Source: Lachancea kluyveri NRRL Y-12651
Lineage: Eukaryota; Ascomycota; Saccharomycetes; Saccharomycetales; Saccharomycetaceae
Assembly: GCA_000149225.2 (NCBI GenBank)
Contig: CM000691.1
Location: 930,001-994,000, forward strand
Direction of reading: 5' to 3'
DNA length: 64,000 nucleotides
Below are positions 27,338 to 38,026 of this stretch, in pieces; position 1 is the stretch's first letter; every line of letters begins with the position of its first letter. The position numbers and the translations under genes are program-made. The notes below the pieces were generated by a model. The model was not told the origin of the DNA, did not search any database, and worked only from the letters and a program-made list of their open reading frames with translations.

Positions 27338-29065
27338 AACAATCAACCACCTGTTTTTTTATATACTTGTAAATAGACTAAGGATCATCAAGTGCAGTTG
27401 GCTTCGAAACTGCAAAATGATTTTGTAGCCTATGTCGCACAAGATAGACATGTGCTTGCGCCCTCAGTTCTGTGACTGTCGTGCCAGCCATTGCAGGTTC
27501 AAGATGCAACAACTTAATCCATATGATACGTTTTGTTTAAACCAGCCATCTTTTTGGGAGGACATGATATCCGATGGAAAACTGCTTCCTCGACCAAGTG
27601 TTTGATGTATTTACCTGTTCGTCGCATTATCGCCTCCTTTCTAACGATTTGGCATCGGGTTCCAATCCCTCGAAACGGTCATGATACAGGTATCGTCTCA
27701 CCTTGCATTATCCCGTGTACTAGGATTATCTCAGACTACTGCAGAAATTTGACACCACGCCGTTCGAATCAAAGGTAGATAGCTTCAAACCGAATTTCTT
27801 CCAAAACACTTTTTCTTTTTTTTTTTTGGTTTCTGGCTCGATGTGTATTTGTAGGAGTAAAGGCAATCGGCTCTGGTGATCGCGACTTTCCCAGCCGATA
27901 CTATCGTGTCGCACATAAGAAGAAAGTATAGACCTCTAACAAAGTGCTATAGAACGCCTAGTTTTCGCACGATGAGATGGAAGAATGTAGGTTGACATCG
28001 GGCTTTCAAGTCACAATCAAGGAGCCGGATTCGAACGATCTCTACGGCGTAGTACTCAAAATAGCACACCAGCAAGGCAAATAACTACTTCCAACCGTGG
28101 ACAAAAAAGCTGTTGCCGAGGCTCCACGTATCCGTGTCTCCTCCGAACACGAACGCCAAGCCTCTCGCATAATCTATCAAGCGCCGCTACAACGATGTCC
28201 AAGCCCAAATCATCGGACCCAAACGTCGTCCCGAAAAAAGAATGCAAAACTTGGGCTTTGAACGCCAACAAACTTTACTCTAAAATAAACAATGCAAAGG
28301 TCTTCATGTAAACACGGAAAAGGTAGTTTTAAGACTCGCCATTGAACACGGAGACAAAAAGCCGTACATAAATAGATTACGAATACAATCGTGGAGAAGC
28401 TCGCGGTCTTAACGAGTCTAGAATGAGTGTGGCTTTTCGGGTTTAGTGTACTTTTCGCCTCCGGTCAATAAGAAGCTTCGTTTCAGCGAATTTTCGGCAG
28501 GCTCTAGATTATAACGCCATTTTCACCTCTTGGCGCTTTCTACGCAGTTGCCGTGACAGCCATGAGCTCACCATTGTAAATAGCAACGGACTGGCAAAAA
28601 GTAGGAGAATAGCTGCATGCACCCTTTGTTTCCAAATACCACCTGCGCGGTTTACTCCATGGATTGTTTGGACATACTAAAGCAAACACGGGCAAGTATC
28701 GCCTATTTAGGCTATTTGTACGTATTTGGTTGTTTGTAAGTAACCGCTTATAGACACATTTTTATGCATTTCCCTATGCAGCAAGTCTAGAACTCTCATT
28801 TTGATCTACTACATAATATCAAAATCGCTCAATTTGATACGCGGATTTCTGAACGATAACAGCTGGGAAAAAGAAAGAAAGGAAAAAAAGATCATCAATA
28901 GCAATCAGTTTTACGGAGTCAAAGCACATTTCTCCGGAATTATATTCGTATAAATATGGGAGCTGTTGTCTCTAGACTCCTAACTCTCTTCCGAAAGTTT
29001 TTTTCTCCTTTCTTGTCAATCAACTAACAGATAATCCTATACTTACGTTCGTTTATTAAGTCAAA
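27338..29065. other. Long non-coding region between YNL134C copy A and the Cwp2-like gene
   Basis: 1.73 kb, the largest gene-free stretch here. Its right end is the promoter of the small wall-protein gene. Two short tRNA T-loop-like sequences (GTTCGAATC at about 27762-27770 and, on the reverse strand, 28029-28037) lack the rest of a tRNA. I found no conserved ORF. A long regulatory region is usual for cell-wall genes. Confidence 0.5.
28949..28956 (+). promoter_or_regulatory. TATA box of the Cwp2-like gene
   Basis: TATAAATA, 110 bp before the ATG, followed by a pyrimidine-rich stretch as in highly expressed yeast promoters. Confidence 0.7.
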
Positions 29066-29296
29066 ATGCAATTCGCTAGTGTCATCGCTTTCTCTGTCTT
29101 CTCCGCTTCCGCCGTCATGGCTCAAACCACTGTCGCTGCCATCAGTCAAATTGGTGACGGTCAAATCCAAGCTACTACCGCTACCCATGGTAACGCTACC
29201 ACTATTGCTACTCAAACCGAAAACGGCGCTGCTCAATTGGGTAACGGTGTCGTCGCTGCTGCCGGTTTGGTTGCTGCCGGTGCTTTTTTGATCTAA
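29066..29296 (+). CDS. Cwp2-like small GPI cell-wall mannoprotein
   Basis: 76 residues. A signal peptide (MQFASVIAFSVFSASAVMAQ) is followed by one PIR-type motif ISQIGDGQIQATT, a short Thr-rich spacer, then QTENGAAQLGNG and a hydrophobic tail GVVAAAGLVAAGAFLI that fits a GPI-attachment signal. The order and the QTENGAA string resemble S. cerevisiae Cwp2 (92 residues), with a shorter Ser/Thr spacer. Such proteins can be joined to beta-1,6-glucan via the GPI remnant and to beta-1,3-glucan via the PIR Gln. Strong codon bias (GGT, GCT, GTC) and a TATA box suggest high expression. CWP2 is elsewhere in the S. cerevisiae genome, so orthology is uncertain. Confidence 0.85.
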   Translation: MQFASVIAFSVFSASAVMAQTTVAAISQIGDGQIQATTATHGNATTIATQTENGAAQLGNGVVAAAGLVAAGAFLI

Positions 29297-29478
29297 GCCA
29301 AACGGTGATAAGTCTTTTTTTCTTTGGCTTTCTATATAAATTTATGGTTTTTTAGTTCGTCTTATTTAGTATGGACATTGGTTCTGTATGTATTTAACAG
29401 GATATCCTTTCACGATTTTACAAAAAATGAAACAAAAACAGTTTCTGCTGGACTGAATTCGACGTACATACAGCTAAG

Positions 29479-30597
29479 TTATTTCAAAACGGTAACTAAC
29501 TTTTCACCGGAGTTCTTACCAGTCTTGATCGCTTCTAAAATTTTTGGAATTTCTTCCAAACCATTCGAGTATACTTTGATTGGTATGTGGTGGATTTCTC
29601 CAGAGTTGATCTTTGGGTTGATAAACCGGACAAAGTTAATCACTGCTGCTCTATACGTTGGTGATGACGGCAAGGTAATAGAGCCGAATGGAATTTCATG
29701 TCCAGTGGCTAAGTACAATAGAGTACCATCGATTTTGACGTTAGTCTTTCTTTCTTCAGGACTAATACTTTCTTCTGTGAATGTCATTAATTGGACAATG
29801 GTTGTCGGTAGTTTATCTGGAGTACATCTGTAGACCTGTTGGATAGTTTGCTCGTTGGAAACAGCATCGATACAGTGTTGTAGATTTGGGTACTTGGCTC
29901 TTATTTGTTCAATAACGTCTTCATCATGGTAATCGAAGATCTCATCAGCACCGTATTGCTTCAAGATGGATTCGTGTTTCTTGGAAGCAACCGCCACAAT
30001 CTTTGTGTAACAGTACATCTTCTTAGCCAACTGAATCAAATGTTGTCCAACACCAGTAGCACCACCCCAAATTAGGAGAGGGAAATCATGCTGAGGTTTT
30101 GATGGTTCCCATTCCAGGTTGTTAGCCAAGTGATAGTTCAAGACGACCCCGGCGGTTTCAAGGGAGATGGGTAACGAAGCAGCCGACTCAAAGTTTTTGA
30201 CCACACCTTCTGGTATGTAGTCCTTGTCACTGAGAGTCAAATCCGTTTTGAAAACAGACAGGGAATCCAGTTTGCAATATTCCGCAAATCCACCATTTTC
30301 TGGATATCTTACAGAAGCGCCGTGAACGAACCCGTAAACGGAATCACCAATAGCAAACTTGTTGGCGTCGACCATTGGTCCCAAAGCGATGATCTCACCA
30401 GCAACATCACAACCTAATATAGCACCTTGGGGACCGAATTTGAAATCGATGTGTTTCCAGTCAGTTGGATTGCCTGCAGCAGCTATGACCTTAATTAGCA
30501 ATTCTTCGTCTTCCAACAGAGGAACATGAATTCCGTCCTTCAAGACAGGCTCGGTACCTTCAATTATAACAGCTTTCATGGTAGCTGGTAAAGACAT
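29479..30597 (-). CDS. YNL134C-type medium-chain dehydrogenase/reductase, copy B
   Basis: 372 residues, the same length and fold as copy A, and in inverted orientation to it. The N-terminal half (MSLPATMKAVIIEGTEPVLKD) and the C-terminal quarter differ clearly from copy A. In contrast the block from LIQLAKKMYCYTKI to YRCTPDKL is almost identical at the DNA level (29812-30039 versus 26777-27004), pointing to gene conversion. The nucleotide loop is WGGATGVGQHLIQ. No TTACTAA element was found in the 600 bp upstream, so the two copies may be regulated differently. Confidence 0.9.
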   Translation of the reverse strand: MSLPATMKAVIIEGTEPVLKDGIHVPLLEDEELLIKVIAAAGNPTDWKHIDFKFGPQGAILGCDVAGEIIALGPMVDANKFAIGDSVYGFVHGASVRYPENGGFAEYCKLDSLSVFKTDLTLSDKDYIPEGVVKNFESAASLPISLETAGVVLNYHLANNLEWEPSKPQHDFPLLIWGGATGVGQHLIQLAKKMYCYTKIVAVASKKHESILKQYGADEIFDYHDEDVIEQIRAKYPNLQHCIDAVSNEQTIQQVYRCTPDKLPTTIVQLMTFTEESISPEERKTNVKIDGTLLYLATGHEIPFGSITLPSSPTYRAAVINFVRFINPKINSGEIHHIPIKVYSNGLEEIPKILEAIKTGKNSGEKLVTVLK

Positions 30598-31216
30598 CTT
30601 GGATTGAGTTTTTGTTTTTGAAAATCTTTAGTTTTGATTGGATTTAAAGTAAGTTGTATTGGCAAGAAATTTTTTGGTGTTGCTCGGTGTCCCCTTTTGC
30701 TTTTATTTATCGACGAGGGTGGTGACAGAAAAACAAGGTCGGTCGGTGGTCAAAAGAAAAAAAAAATACGTTCTGGCATTAAGTTTGAAATAAGTGATAC
30801 AGGGATTTGGTATTACTAGCTAAAAACTATTACTGAAATAACTTGTACCACTTTTTTCAACCTTGAAAATTGTACCAAATCTCTATTAAAACGTAAGTTG
30901 GTTTCTCATGTAGAACTTGTGAAAAAAGAAAAGGCAACCTACGACTGGTAAGATCCCACTGCCGTTTGTACTAAAACTGTTTATTTCTGTGTCAATGTTT
31001 GAAAAAAATAAAATAAAGGTTACGGGCAAATATGTTGTATGATAGCATAGGCCAAAAACTGCTTCTGTTCCTGAAGACGATTACATATATGATAGTCAAC
31101 CTTTCAAAAATTTTGTGCAAACTTCTAGTGCGAAAAATTTAAAATCAGTGCATAGAAAACCAACAGCACCACACTAAGCTAATCGGTGGTTTGGATAAAG
31201 TACTTACAACTTCAGA
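30598..31216. other. Intergenic region upstream of YNL134C copy B
   Basis: 619 bp between the copy B start and the stop of the secreted-protein gene. A-rich tracts occur; no gene was seen. Confidence 0.5.
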
Positions 31217-31915
31217 TTAAACAGCGACGGGTGGGTAGTTGGATACGGCTGCTGCACCCTGGATTCGGGTAACGTTACTTTCAGAAACAACATTGTCTCT
31301 CTTCTTGTAATTGCTTGTATCGCCAAGAGATGCAGTTGAATCGACGTTTAGAGAGGGAAAATCAACAAGCGATTTCCCGTTGCTTCCCACCGCCTGCAAA
31401 CTTAATGGAATATTTAGTTTGACGTCACCCACAATAGGGGCGTTTGGGACATTTAAGGCCAGCTCAGTGCCATTGACAGAGACGTGCCAGTTATCCGATC
31501 CGTTGTATTTCAAATGGCCACCTGATAAAGAAAAGCCGGGTGCCGCATCTTGAGCATCGCCGCTTAATAGTAGTATACCTGGATTAATCACTCTAGCAAA
31601 CGAAACACCGCCAACCAACATATATCCGTCCACGGTCAACTGTGCAGTCAAAGAGTTTTTAATCTTGGCCAAGTCAACAGTAAGCCTGTTGTTGATTCCA
31701 ACAGCAATGGGCAGCTCTTGAGGGACTGGAAAATTGATTCCTGGAAGGTTAATATCAATATCCTGCGCATTCAAAACAGACTTGACCTTGGTGATAAATT
31801 CATTTGTATTCAACAAAGACAAAGTGAAAGGTTCGGAGAGGCTGCTCAAATTTTGAGCCAATACCAAACGAAATACTACCGAAAAACATAAACTCAAAGC
31901 GGTGAAAAATTTCAT
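31217..31915 (-). CDS. Secreted protein of unknown function
   Basis: 232 residues, starting at the ATG at 31915 (MKFFTALSLCFSVVFRLVLAQ), which gives a clean signal peptide with probable cleavage after Ala-Gln. The frame stays open upstream only because it crosses an AAT microsatellite. The mature part is rich in beta-prone, Leu/Val/Asn segments, has N-glycosylation sequons (NLS, NGS, NGT, NVT), few Cys, and a dibasic YKKRDN site near the C-terminus suited to Kex2. The tail GAAAVSNYPPVAV is only weakly hydrophobic, so a GPI anchor is doubtful. I do not recognise the family. By position it may correspond to the YHR126C (ANS1) slot of S. cerevisiae, but I see no proof of homology. Confidence 0.75.
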   Translation of the reverse strand: MKFFTALSLCFSVVFRLVLAQNLSSLSEPFTLSLLNTNEFITKVKSVLNAQDIDINLPGINFPVPQELPIAVGINNRLTVDLAKIKNSLTAQLTVDGYMLVGGVSFARVINPGILLLSGDAQDAAPGFSLSGGHLKYNGSDNWHVSVNGTELALNVPNAPIVGDVKLNIPLSLQAVGSNGKSLVDFPSLNVDSTASLGDTSNYKKRDNVVSESNVTRIQGAAAVSNYPPVAV

Positions 31916-31961
31916 GATGTAGACGATGTTCTTTAGATCCGGGGTATTAAAAGGTAAAAAC

Positions 31962-32013
<52 letters not shown>

Positions 32014-33045
32014 GAAAGTAAAACAGAAACAAACTGTGACAAAAATGAAGCTCCAATTGATTCAGATTTGATAGCCTTTATATATCTATTTAGAAGAATT
32101 GCTCGAGCAAGCAACTAATCGCACATTTCCCCAAAACTAAAAAGACTTTAGCTTGTAACTTTTGAGATATATTTTTGAGGCTCTGTGGAAAGAAAATTAC
32201 AGTAAAGCATCTATACAACATGTTCACACATATAGAAAGGAACGCAGCACCGAGAAAACTGTAGGAAATGTGGTATTTGTTTGTCAAGTTTTGAGGTTTT
32301 AGGAAAAAACATCTTCGTCGTTACTTTTTCTTGCAGGACAATGGCGCGAATATCTGGGCGCAGAGAACAGTTTGCAAGCATAGAAGAATTGTTTACCCAT
32401 TCCACAGTTTAAACTAGAATAGCTGACTCACTTATCCGAAGCTTTAGGAAAAAAGTGTTCCTGAAAAGGAAAGAAAAAAGACCCCAAGACTTTTGTAAAT
32501 AGTCGACTGTATCCTCAAAAGGAACTACTCACCTGATGTGGAAGTCTTGTGTGGTGTTTCATACACAAAAGTCTGCTATAGGCAATCAACCGAATAGTCC
32601 CAAAGGGGAAATGCAAGTTTTCTTGCTCCTTCTTGTAGCATAGACTACTAAATGTCCAACTTACAATAATTCTCCAATTGATATCAATCTCTTATCATTA
32701 CCACCCTCTTACTCTGTCTATAGAATTTTCCGCCAGAACTACCATATACGGGGTTATAGTCAGTGTTATTCGTACAAAACAAATCACAAGGAATGAGCTT
32801 TCCCTTAGAGATAAATCCTCCTCGATCTAATACAGGCTTTGAAATAATAACATCGAATCACCACTGCAATATACGACTGGGATAATAACCACGTCTATAA
32901 CGATCTGTCATGACGAGGCATTACCCTGATAGAACTCGACGAAACAAAAATTTCAGGGTTTTAATCTCCCCTTTTCATTATCTTTTTTCAAACTCTCATT
33001 CTTTGTCCTAAGTGGCAATTGTACAAAATCTAAAAGTAATTTATC
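31916..33045. other. Secreted-protein / FPR1 divergent intergenic region
   Basis: 1.13 kb containing the AAT repeat and promoters of both flanking genes. No RNA gene or conserved ORF was recognised. Confidence 0.5.
31962..32010. repeat. (AAT)16 microsatellite in the promoter of the secreted-protein gene
   Basis: About 16 uninterrupted AAT units, 47-95 bp upstream of the ATG at 31915 on the - strand. Length change here would alter promoter or leader spacing. Confidence 0.95.
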
Positions 33046-33390
33046 ATGTCTGAAACTGTTGAAGGTAACGTTAAAATCGACAGATTGTCTCCAGGTGATG
33101 GCAAGACATTCCCAAAGGTTGGTGACTTAATCACCATTCACTACGTTGGTATGTTGGAAAACGGCCAAAAATTTGACTCCTCCGTCGACAGAGGTTCTCC
33201 ATTTCAATGCAACGTCGGTGTCGGCCAAGTGATCAAGGGTTGGGATGCTGCAATTCCAAAATTGTCTGTTGGTGAAAAGGCCAGACTAACTATTCCAGGT
33301 CCTTACGCCTACGGTCCACGTGGTTTCCCAGGTTTGATCCCTCCAAACGCCACTTTGGTCTTCGACGTTGAATTGTTGAAGGTTAACTAA
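33046..33390 (+). CDS. FPR1: FPR1, FKBP12 peptidyl-prolyl isomerase
   Basis: Cytosolic and nuclear cis-trans prolyl isomerase that binds FK506 and rapamycin. 114 residues, exactly the S. cerevisiae length. The FKBP active-site residues are present: [15 protein letters not shown], the VIKGWDAAI loop and the [13 protein letters not shown] final strand, with the aromatic pocket residues Tyr, Phe, Trp and Phe in place. This is the rapamycin-sensitising target. Strong codon bias. The stop is 62 bp from the convergent EAF7 stop. Confidence 0.98.
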   Translation: MSETVEGNVKIDRLSPGDGKTFPKVGDLITIHYVGMLENGQKFDSSVDRGSPFQCNVGVGQVIKGWDAAIPKLSVGEKARLTIPGPYAYGPRGFPGLIPPNATLVFDVELLKVN

Positions 33391-33452
33391 GCAAATGTTC
33401 TAGATAATAATTTCTCTATATAACACAGCTTTTCAATGATTTCAAACAGCTT

Positions 33453-34487
33453 CTACTTTTTATTCCTCAGCCTGCTTGCTACTCTAGCGCTGGTACGCGT
33501 TACTGCACCAGTGGAAGGCAGCGATTTTCGCCTACTCCTCGCGGGAAGAGTGCTTGTAGACGAGCTAGTGACTTGACTTCTTGTCATCCTTGCCTTTTTA
33601 CTCGAACGCTCATCACTTTCTGAAGAGTCCACTTCCTCGTTTTGGTTATCCTCAGCGTCCTCTCCGCTACTGTCAGCTTGGCTTCTCGCTGAACGTGTAA
33701 CTCTGGCAGTCTTACTGACAGCGGCTACAGATCTGGTCTTTCTTTTGCCATTACGAACTGTCGCTATTTCCTCTTCGTCCCCTTCTAATCCATGCTCCTT
33801 TTTATCCTCTTGTTTCTCCTCTTTCTCCACTTTGTTTTCTTTGGGACTACTTTCTACTGGCTCAGATTTCATTTCTTGTACATGGATAGGTGTGTGCTCG
33901 GTAGCATCAACAGGCTCACTCAAATCTTCGTCTTTATTCGGGGTTTCAGCCTTGACTACTGGGGTATCGTTTTCAAGGTGGTCGTGGTGAGCATCCTCAA
34001 GATCTTTTTGACTAACTGATTTTATCACAGGACTACTACTACTATCCACATGATCCTTTCTCTCAACCGCGTTTTCCAATATCAATTCACCATATTCATC
34101 CCAGGGTAGACTGAACTCTTTGAAATGGATTATTCTATCCCTCAGGGGAACAAAAAAATCGGTGCTTTTCTCTTCATCTTCGGCTACTTCTTGCTCTATA
34201 CTCTCTTCCTCCTTCCTATCGTCGCTTGGGGAGTCCTCTAGTTCATCCAACTTATCTAGATTATAATACTGCGATAGCTTCCATCGAATGTCGTTGGCAG
34301 TGAACGTCTTTTCCTCTTGTTCTTCTGGATTCTCATCTTGCAAAAAAGTTATGGGGAACTTGCTTGGATTGTTCATCCTCTCAAGAATAGACATCATATG
34401 GAAATGTTTGTGGATACCTACTGGTTTGAACTGCGTTATCCAACGCAGTAGCCGTATTTCATCGAATACAGTCCATTCGACAGACAT
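33453..34487 (-). CDS. EAF7: EAF7, NuA4 histone acetyltransferase subunit
   Basis: MRG-binding-protein (MRGBP/Eaf7) family subunit of NuA4 and of the TINTIN module with Eaf3 and Eaf5. 344 residues, shorter than the S. cerevisiae protein (425). The conserved N-terminal 110 residues carry EWTVFDEIRLLRWITQFKPVGIHKHFHMMSI and ANDIRWKLSQYYNLDKLDELED. The remainder is acidic and Lys/Ser-rich low-complexity sequence ending in a basic RKSLPSTGAVTRTSARVASR tail. The length loss lies in the low-complexity part. Confidence 0.94.
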   Translation of the reverse strand: MSVEWTVFDEIRLLRWITQFKPVGIHKHFHMMSILERMNNPSKFPITFLQDENPEEQEEKTFTANDIRWKLSQYYNLDKLDELEDSPSDDRKEEESIEQEVAEDEEKSTDFFVPLRDRIIHFKEFSLPWDEYGELILENAVERKDHVDSSSSPVIKSVSQKDLEDAHHDHLENDTPVVKAETPNKDEDLSEPVDATEHTPIHVQEMKSEPVESSPKENKVEKEEKQEDKKEHGLEGDEEEIATVRNGKRKTRSVAAVSKTARVTRSARSQADSSGEDAEDNQNEEVDSSESDERSSKKARMTRSQVTSSSTSTLPARSRRKSLPSTGAVTRTSARVASRLRNKK

Positions 34488-34670
34488 CTCTTCGATTGTG
34501 TTTACATAAATAAAATCTCAGCTTGCGATCCCGAAACAGAAACAACATTACGTCTTGACAATAGATCAAGGTTATTGTTATCACTGTGAACGTATGAACC
34601 AAAGGCTTAAAGAAAAAAAATTTTCAGAACTATAATGAAGGTCAAAGTTATTATGAGACACTGACACACA

Positions 34671-36116
34671 ATGCCTAGAAAAGCTGTTCTTTTGAAGTCG
34701 CTGTCGAGGGGACGTGTTCGTGCGTCTTTTAACAAATACAATCTTTTCAACTTGTACAAGAAAGGCCAGGTTGATTTTAGATCGAAAACTTTATACCAAC
34801 AAAAGTGGACCGCTAAACAGGAAACGAGAGCATACCATGGTGAACATTTGACAGAAAGTAGATGGCAAAGCACATTTAATCCTAAGTTAAGTTCCGTAGC
34901 TCAATTAGATGCTTCGTTGCGTGGTGGTGAAATTGATCAAACCCCTATTCTACTGCAAACCTATGCCGTTCTGGAAAAACGGTTAGATTTTGCATTATTT
35001 AGGGCTCTATTTGCCTCATCGGTTAGACAGGCCCGCCAGTTTATTCTCCATGGGAATGTTCGCGTTAATGGTATTAAAATTACACAGCCAGGATACACTT
35101 TGAAGCCCGGTGACGTTTTTAACGTCAAACCAGAGAAAGTCCTGCAAGCCTTGGGTACTGCCAAGCCAAGTCTGGAGAGTGCCTTGAAGGTTGATAAAAC
35201 ACAAATTGCTGTGTGGAACAAATACGTCAACAGCGTCCAGAAGAATCCAAGAGCCGAGTGGGAAAAGAAGCAAGAGCAGTACAGGCTGATGGACGACTCC
35301 AACCCAAAGAAGCAAGAGTTTTTAGAATTTGTGAAAAACTATAATAGAAACATTACAGCTACTATGGAGTCAGAAATCAAACACTCTACTAAAGAAACTA
35401 TTTTGGCCAAGGTAATCTCTGTTGGTAGTTCTACAAATGATACCGAACAATTAACTGCTAAATTTTTTGAACCTCACTTTTACGAAAATACTGATTTGGC
35501 TGTTAAGGCCCTGGAATGCTACCAAGAGTTACTGAGATCAGGCGAAATTTCACCGGAAAAAATTGAAGGTAAGACAGTTGAGCAGTTGGTTCCGTTGGCT
35601 CAAAGTTTGATCTCACCAACTGAAGAGTTGAAGAAGAAGATGTCTGACGGTGCTAAGAAATCTATAAGGGCAGCCAAGAATAAAATTTCAGAGTTATTGA
35701 CCAAACAAGATGAACAAATCAGAAAATATTATGAATCGAAAATGGCAAGTGAACAAACTTTGTCTATCCCATATGATCCTAAATGGGCTGCAAAACTGGT
35801 CAAGCATAAGAAAATTAATCCAAAGGAGCTGGTAGAAAATGAGGTTGAAGCCCGTAAGCACATTAAATTGCCATGGCAAAAAGGTATCTATGGCCGTGAT
35901 GATCCATCTAAGTCATACTTTACTCCATGGAAACCAAGACCATTTTTAGCGCCTTTTGCCATCTTGCCACATCACATTGAAGTATCCTTCAAGACCTGTT
36001 ATGCCGTATACCTAAGAGATCCAGTGGCACGTCCTGGCCATTCTGAAGTTATCTCTCCATTTGGTCTGCCAGTTCACGAACGTGCCTATATGTTCTACGT
36101 CAGAAAAGGAAAATAA
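34671..36116 (+). CDS. NAM9: NAM9, mitochondrial ribosomal protein uS4m
   Basis: Small-subunit mitochondrial ribosomal protein of the S4 family, 481 residues (486 in S. cerevisiae). The S4 RNA-binding domain lies at about residues 103-165 ([20 protein letters not shown], then [18 protein letters not shown]). A long yeast-specific C-terminal extension follows, with [22 protein letters not shown] near the end. The frame is intact. Divergent from EAF7 across 183 bp, as YNL137C and YNL136W are in S. cerevisiae. Confidence 0.96.
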   Translation: MPRKAVLLKSLSRGRVRASFNKYNLFNLYKKGQVDFRSKTLYQQKWTAKQETRAYHGEHLTESRWQSTFNPKLSSVAQLDASLRGGEIDQTPILLQTYAVLEKRLDFALFRALFASSVRQARQFILHGNVRVNGIKITQPGYTLKPGDVFNVKPEKVLQALGTAKPSLESALKVDKTQIAVWNKYVNSVQKNPRAEWEKKQEQYRLMDDSNPKKQEFLEFVKNYNRNITATMESEIKHSTKETILAKVISVGSSTNDTEQLTAKFFEPHFYENTDLAVKALECYQELLRSGEISPEKIEGKTVEQLVPLAQSLISPTEELKKKMSDGAKKSIRAAKNKISELLTKQDEQIRKYYESKMASEQTLSIPYDPKWAAKLVKHKKINPKELVENEVEARKHIKLPWQKGIYGRDDPSKSYFTPWKPRPFLAPFAILPHHIEVSFKTCYAVYLRDPVARPGHSEVISPFGLPVHERAYMFYVRKGK

Positions 36117-36277
36117 GCAAGTTCGTCTGCCGCGCGACAGAATTCCTGTGAATATCCTTCTAAATCCATGCTTTTTCTTCTTTGTATGGTCGTTTTTCTT
36201 TTCTTTTTGTAAATAGTATATAACGTTCTAGTAATAAAATATAACCTCATTATGTGAAACGGGATCCTTAAATAAGT

Positions 36278-37849
36278 TCAACCAGCATGTTCGTAAACGG
36301 TGGTAACTATTTTACCATCCTTAAAGTTATGTTTCAACTGTTCAGGAATTGGTTGTTCAACAAAGTCACCGTCTTCACCAATGGGTAAATTGATGTTGAT
36401 AGCAGTGGAGCAAGAAGTGTAAATCTCAGCTCCAAGAGAATCTTTACTCAAATAGATAGTACCATTATCACTTCTATCGATAGTGATTTGTGGCAACGAG
36501 TTTTCTACTTGAATGGCGAACTTGTTAGATTTAATAATTTCCACACCAGATATGCTGCTATCCAAGATTAAGTTGCAGCGATCAGTTTCACTCAGGGAAA
36601 CAGCGTTCACCTTACCTTTCAACTGGACGAGGGTATTAACACAGTTACCAATGAAAACCGATTCATCTCTGTTAGTTTCGATTAAAATTGGTTGTTCTTC
36701 GTTTTCATAGTTCTCAACAAACCATTTGCTGCCGAGCAACTCCTTTCTTGGAGGCTTTTTGGTTTTCAAAGTTGATGGTTTTTTTGGTCTTGGTGGTGGG
36801 GTCTTCGTAGTTGGAACAGTAGCAGAGGCACGCAGTTCTGGATTCTTGTGAGTTTGCTGAGACTTGTCGACTTTCTTCAAGGATTTGGTAATGTCTTCGC
36901 CTTGATTCAGTTCTGCGAAAACAGCGTTAATACCACCGCTCTTTACCGGTTCCTCCTTGGCTTCAAATACAGAAGCAGGTGGAGGTGGTGGAGGTGGTGG
37001 AGCAGCCGTACCAGCTACTGGGACAGCAGGCGTAGCTGTTGACGATCCTTCCTGACTGGCCTTCGCAAAACCCTCAGAGAAGTCAATTCCATCGTTGGTA
37101 TTCCAAGAGGGACCTGTGGTATGAAACTCTTTAACGTATGCCTTCAATGCATCAAATGAATTCAAAAAAATCTTAACCCACTCGACGCTTTTAGGGTCAG
37201 TTTCCTTAAAATCCTTCAACACTCTGTTGGTCCAAAACTGCGAGGCATCTTTAAAGTCAGAAATAAGAGACACCGGAGTCTCCACTGCAACCCAGCTGAA
37301 AAGGGGAGAGCCCTCAGCAATCGAGTTAAGGTGGGCAAAGTACTTGGATTGACGGCTTTTATCCTTCAATTCACTAATGGCTACGATCTTTTCATTGATA
37401 GGCTGCAACGCCTTAGCAAACGCCTCAGAGGAATAGTCCGGTTTCTTGGAAAGTACAGCAGCCTTCAAAAAGATCAATTGTGCTTCAAAAGCTGCCTTAA
37501 ACAAAGCAGCAGCTTCTCCGACAACAGGATCAATTTCCTTAGACAACTCATACAGTGGGTCAATGTTTTCTTTCAGGTATTCTTTGAAAGCTACAACCGA
37601 TTTGACTTCTTTTTTGGGTTCTTCAGCTTCTTGTGTCGAAGGCTCAGGTGCCGAAGCTTCAACTTTTTCGGTGGAAGGAGTGCCTACATTTTTGGCGGCA
37701 GGTGTGAGTTCTGGTGAAGATAGCTTGGAATGAATGTAACCTTCCTGATAAATAGTTACATCTTCCAAACGTGCAGTAGCATCCTCCAATCTTTTCAAAA
37801 GTTTGACTAAGTTGTAGCCTTGGATGGAAAAGTTGTTTGAGTCAGTCAT
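36278..37849 (-). CDS. SRV2: SRV2, cyclase-associated protein (CAP)
   Basis: Binds adenylyl cyclase through its N-terminus and recycles actin monomers through its centre and C-terminus. 523 residues (526 in S. cerevisiae), with the start at [22 protein letters not shown]; the open frame upstream is not conserved. The N-terminal helix that binds Cyr1 and oligomerises comes first, then the CAP helical domain (about 95-250), a polyproline segment [11 protein letters not shown], a WH2-like section, and the beta-helical CARP domain (about 370-523). It is divergent from the YHR127W-type gene across 177 bp. Confidence 0.97.
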   Translation of the reverse strand: MTDSNNFSIQGYNLVKLLKRLEDATARLEDVTIYQEGYIHSKLSSPELTPAAKNVGTPSTEKVEASAPEPSTQEAEEPKKEVKSVVAFKEYLKENIDPLYELSKEIDPVVGEAAALFKAAFEAQLIFLKAAVLSKKPDYSSEAFAKALQPINEKIVAISELKDKSRQSKYFAHLNSIAEGSPLFSWVAVETPVSLISDFKDASQFWTNRVLKDFKETDPKSVEWVKIFLNSFDALKAYVKEFHTTGPSWNTNDGIDFSEGFAKASQEGSSTATPAVPVAGTAAPPPPPPPPASVFEAKEEPVKSGGINAVFAELNQGEDITKSLKKVDKSQQTHKNPELRASATVPTTKTPPPRPKKPSTLKTKKPPRKELLGSKWFVENYENEEQPILIETNRDESVFIGNCVNTLVQLKGKVNAVSLSETDRCNLILDSSISGVEIIKSNKFAIQVENSLPQITIDRSDNGTIYLSKDSLGAEIYTSCSTAININLPIGEDGDFVEQPIPEQLKHNFKDGKIVTTVYEHAG

Positions 37850-38026
37850 ATTATCTTCGAGCCTTGGTGAGTTTCTCTTTAGATATCGACACACTTGTTT
37901 GTTCGTGTTTGTAAACCCCCCCTTTTCAGCCTGGCGAGAAACTGAAAAATTTGGAAGAAGCGAAAGTCGATCAACCAACGTAACACAGACAGAATCGAAG
38001 TGTAAGCAAGCGAAAACAGAAACAAG

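Noticed and set aside
27762-28037. Two GTTCGAATC tRNA T-loop-like sequences
   Set aside because: No T-stem pairing, anticodon arm or acceptor stem around either of them.
28056-28271. 71-codon open frame in the long accessory gap
   Set aside because: No known similarity and no promoter-like context.
28975-29010. CCGAAAG followed by a T-run, considered as a centromere CDEIII core
   Set aside because: No AT-rich CDEII of about 80 bp or CDEI beside it; it lies in the Cwp2-like gene leader.
33745-34019. Open frames antisense to EAF7
   Set aside because: Mirror of the acidic low-complexity part of EAF7.
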